Shown here piece after piece: positions 61,061 to 64,000 of a stretch of 64,000 nt of DNA. Each line of letters begins with the position of its first letter. Position 1 is the first letter of the stretch. Under the pieces are notes generated by a model, which was given only the letters and a program-made list of their open reading frames with translations, was not told the DNA's origin and ran no database searches. Origin of the DNA: Formicarius rufipectus (lineage: Eukaryota > Chordata > Aves > Passeriformes > Formicariidae); the NCBI GenBank assembly GCA_013399695.1, contig VXAU01001757.1, positions 3,448,091-3,512,090 of the forward strand. Direction: 5' to 3'. The position numbers and the translations under genes were made by a program.

Positions 61061-61557
61061 AACAAGAGAAAGTTTAAGCCACCATGGTCATGGCAGAGAT
61101 AGAGAAGCTGAATGTCAAAGTCCACACTGAGGAGGTTTGGGGTCATATTTTCCAGAAGCATTCAGCGCTTCCAGCAGCACCATCTCCCTGCCCACCGTGC
61201 CAGTTCAGGGCTCTCCTTTCTCACGACCTCTCCTGAGCCTGCCCATCTCCTCCGTCCTCCTCTGAACCTTTGGACAGAGGAAAATCACTTCCTCTTTGAG
61301 CAGGATTGACCCACAGTGATGATTTCCCCTCCTGAGCTCCAGAGGAGGAGAAGGGAGGAGGCACGGGGGCATTTTCATATCCCCACCTTCTCCTGGTGGA
61401 GCAGACCAAGTTATGGCATCCAGCCAGCCAAAACTACACAAAATGACTCTTCAAGTCCCAGGAAGGGGCACAGACCAGAAGCTCAGGGTGTTTGGTAGCA
61501 CCTGAAAGTACTTCAGAGAAGAACGCCCCTTGGCTGCAGTCAGTGGAACCCAGACAG

Positions 61558-61800
61558 ATCACAGAATCAATGTGGTCTGGGTTGGAAAGAACCCTAAAGA
61601 TCATCCAGTTCCACCCCCTGCCATGGGCAGGGACACCTTCCACCAGCCCTGATTGCTCCAAACCCTGTCCAGCCTGGCCTTGGACACTTCCAGGGATGAG
61701 GCAGTCACAGCTTCTCTGCCCAACCTGTGCCAGGGCCTGCCCACCCTCCCAGGGAAGAATTTCTTCCACATGCCCAATCTAAACCTGCCATTCCTTGTCA
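61558..61800 (-). mobile_element. CR1 LINE 3' fragment
   Basis: Antisense copy with GATCACAGAATCAATGTGGT at its 3' end, then the inverted CCATGGGCAGGGACACCTTC and TTGGACACTTCCAGGGATGA blocks. Confidence 0.93.
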
Positions 61801-63436
61801 TGCCACTGATCAGACAAAAGCCACATTCTCCTGTAGAAATTTGCTGGCAGCACTTTGAGTTTGGTTGACGTGATGCAGAAATGTGTGGACAGAGGGAAAA
61901 CAAATGCACATTGTCCATACATTCCCAGACTCACTCGTAACTCAGCAGAGCTCTGGAGCAGCCAAACTGTGTTCAGCCTTCCCTGGTGACATGTGGACCT
62001 GCCTCTCCAGATGTCTCAGTGACAGAGTTTGGGAATATCCCCAAAGCCTTGGTGTTTCCAGCTCAAGGCAGCACTGCCAAGGGACACATCCACCCCTCAC
62101 CTGCCATAACCCTCCAAGGAAGGTCTCTGCTTTATTCCTAAAGTCCATTTCAAAGCTGCATCTTCTCTCTGGGGAGCCAGAAACTGAAAAAAAGATTAAA
62201 GTTACTGCCCTGACCTGGGAAGTGCCGTGGGTCCAGGTAAAACCACTTGTTATGGTTCAAGTTCTCTTAAATTTGGGAGAATTTTCCTCAATTCCTCCAA
62301 TCTTTTGCCCTAAACAAACCCTTGGCAAGGTCATGGCTTTGTAATTGCTCAATCACAGCTTCCCCTCAGACCTCCTGCTGCAGTTCTCCAACTCTTGGTT
62401 CCAGTTTCTTATTCCCTGTGCTCAGAGGTTTTTGGAGTGTTCCTCCTGGAGTGTTCCTCCTGGAGGGAAGCAGCACCACAGAGTGTCTCCAGAAGGAGGG
62501 AGGCTCAGACTTGTGCCCAGGTGTGAGCAGTGCCCATCCCACTTTACAGGGCATGGCAGTGTTCAAGACCAGGTAAACCAGGTACCACCTGCACCCTCCC
62601 AAGCAGGACACTAGTCTTGTCCTTGCTTTGTCTCACTTGAACTTCCACTCAGCTTTCCCCTGGGGGAGATGGAGATGGTTGGGGAGCTGGAGGAAGCATT
62701 CTCTCTCCAGCTCACTGTAAATTGACTTAATATTGCCAAAATGTTTTCAGTTATTAAATTCCAGCAGAGGAGAATAAAAACCCCACGTGCAGTTACACAA
62801 GCAAGAGACTGTTCCTGGGTTTGCTTTAAAGGGTTTATGGGTGTGTCCATGTAGGAGTTTATTCCTTCAAAGCAAGGGGTCACCTTCCTGCACCAAAAAC
62901 CAGCTCTCTCTCTTCAAGGTGCACTCGGAGGCCCCCGGTGTGCCCAGCAGCAACCTCAAAAGCCAACAAAACAACTCTGTTCTCCAAGGATTCTTCAACT
63001 CACAAGTGGCATTTCCAGTGAGCTCCATGGCACCGACATTCCCAGTTCCTAAGGAAGGGCAAGGCCAAAATTACCACCTCGCTGCTCCCATGCTGTGCAT
63101 GCCCACAGAGAGCTCAGCCCTGCCTGCAGCTGCCCACAGCCCAGGGGCCGTCCCAGTGTGTGCCCAGCCCAGGGGCTGCTGGTCCCAGTCCAGCCCAGTC
63201 GGGACCACAGCCACCATCTGATGGCTGGCTGGTGCATAGCATGAAGAGGTGGGATGGATCCAGGTCCTGGCAGGCAGTGTCCATGTGTCTCAGACCCACT
63301 GCCTGCCAGGAGAAGGCTGGGTGGGAGCCAGGCGTGAGCAGGATGGGGTCCTCTGAGGTCTCTGCTGGCAGGGAGGCTCATGGGCTCCTGCCCCGTGCTC
63401 CAAGTCTGGCATCTTGTGCTAAGAAAGACTCAGATT

Positions 63437-63673
63437 GATGCAGTTCCATCCCTTTTCCCTGCTCACCAGCCTCACACACCTTTGGGAGATGCAGTTCCAT
63501 CCCTTTTCCCTGCTCACCAGCCTCACACACCTTTGGGAGATGCAGTTCCATCCCTTTTCCCTGCTCACCAGCCTCACACACCTTTGGGAGATGCAGTTCC
63601 ATCCCTTTTCCCTGCTCACCAGCCTCACACACCTTTGGGAGATGCAGTTCCATCCCTTTTCCCTGCTCATCAG
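63437..63673. repeat. 51-bp minisatellite, about 4.6 copies
   Basis: Four full units start at 63437, 63488, 63539 and 63590, with a partial fifth at 63641-63673. The units are essentially identical, implying recent expansion. Each begins GATGCAGTTCCATCCC and ends CACACACCTTTGGGA. Because 51 is divisible by three, the array is open in several frames on both strands (a 17-residue repeat), giving spurious ORFs of 120 to 205 codons. Confidence 0.95.
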
Positions 63674-64000
63674 GCCCACAGGACACAGCACAGAGCTCCA
63701 AACTCTCCCACCTCCCTTCCCACCTGTGTTTCAGGGAGGTGATGAAGGGATCTATTGAGGGCTGGACACCAAGTGCCCACCCAGCCCCTCTATCACTGCC
63801 CTTCCCAGGTGGAAAAGAAGAGAATAAGATGGAAAATGTTTGTTTGTTGATTCTTACACGCCCAAAAGTCACACCACTGAAGAACATCAGAACTATGAGC
63901 AGGTGGATAAGGCTGCCAAGATTGGAACAGCTCAGGTAGACTTGGATTAGGAGCTGTTTTCTAGGAATGTTGAAGGAACACTGAAGCAAGAGCAAGGCCT

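Larger units (their letters stand above)
32605..64000 (-). other. CACNA1B intron 3 (partial, over 31 kb): noncoding
   Basis: The TTTAG acceptor of exon 4 closes this intron. Exon 3, expected to encode a frame ending in a WNVMDFVVVL-type motif, was looked for on the minus strand by its reverse-complement pattern and was not seen, so it is presumed to lie beyond 64000. The stretch holds many CR1 fragments, an RTE endonuclease fragment, a tRNA-derived SINE-like element, a 51-bp minisatellite and several AT-rich repeat-free blocks (40200-40740, 46780-46990, 58300-58480, 60590-60760) that could be conserved noncoding elements. No second gene was recognised. Confidence 0.75.

Noticed and set aside
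63378..63995. 205-codon minus-strand frame with repeated residues
   Set aside because: It is an artefact of the 51-bp minisatellite, whose unit is divisible by three.

Overview
This window is intronic vertebrate DNA, almost certainly from a bird. It covers part of the minus-strand gene for the N-type voltage-gated calcium channel pore subunit, CACNA1B (CaV2.2). Four consecutive exons, 4 to 7 by the usual CaV numbering, were recovered by reading the minus strand. All have canonical GT/AG splice sites and matching phases. They lie at 32604-32513 (IS4 voltage sensor), 30598-30446 (S4-S5 linker and IS5), 26427-26240 (domain I pore loop with the selectivity-filter Glu) and 10453-10350 (IS6). Joined, they keep one open frame. 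The extracellular loop reads VGDFPCG...CREYW, which fits CaV2.2 better than CaV2.1 or CaV2.3.

Layout from high to low coordinates, the direction of transcription: 64000-32605 is part of intron 3 (over 31 kb; no exon 3 found), then exon 4, a 1.9 kb intron, exon 5, a 4.0 kb intron, exon 6, a 15.8 kb intron, exon 7, and the start of intron 7 (over 10.3 kb; no exon 8 found). I found no second protein-coding gene. The long open frames elsewhere are chance frames, repeats or a minisatellite. No tRNA gene, rRNA gene or CRISPR array is present.

The bird assignment rests on the repeats. More than two dozen CR1 LINE 3' fragments lie in both orientations. There is an LTR-like solo element, a fragment of an RTE/BovB-like LINE endonuclease, and a tRNA-derived SINE-like element ending in (CAA)n. 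Full RTE families are known in only some bird lineages (AviRTE: for example suboscine passerines and hummingbirds), so those two elements may narrow the species. That step is inference.

The most unusual signals are: (1) a decayed tandem copy of the 5' half of exon 7, 2.5 kb upstream of the true exon in intron 6; (2) a 118-bp near-palindrome in intron 5 with about 53-bp arms, able to form a miRNA-like or MITE-like hairpin; (3) a direct duplication 1,550 bp apart with 129 identical bases, both copies holding the same splice-flanked 21-nt potential microexon on the gene strand; (4) a CpG-containing, homeodomain-motif-rich block with a perfect 14-bp palindrome near 1431; (5) a 51-bp minisatellite that stays open in both strands.
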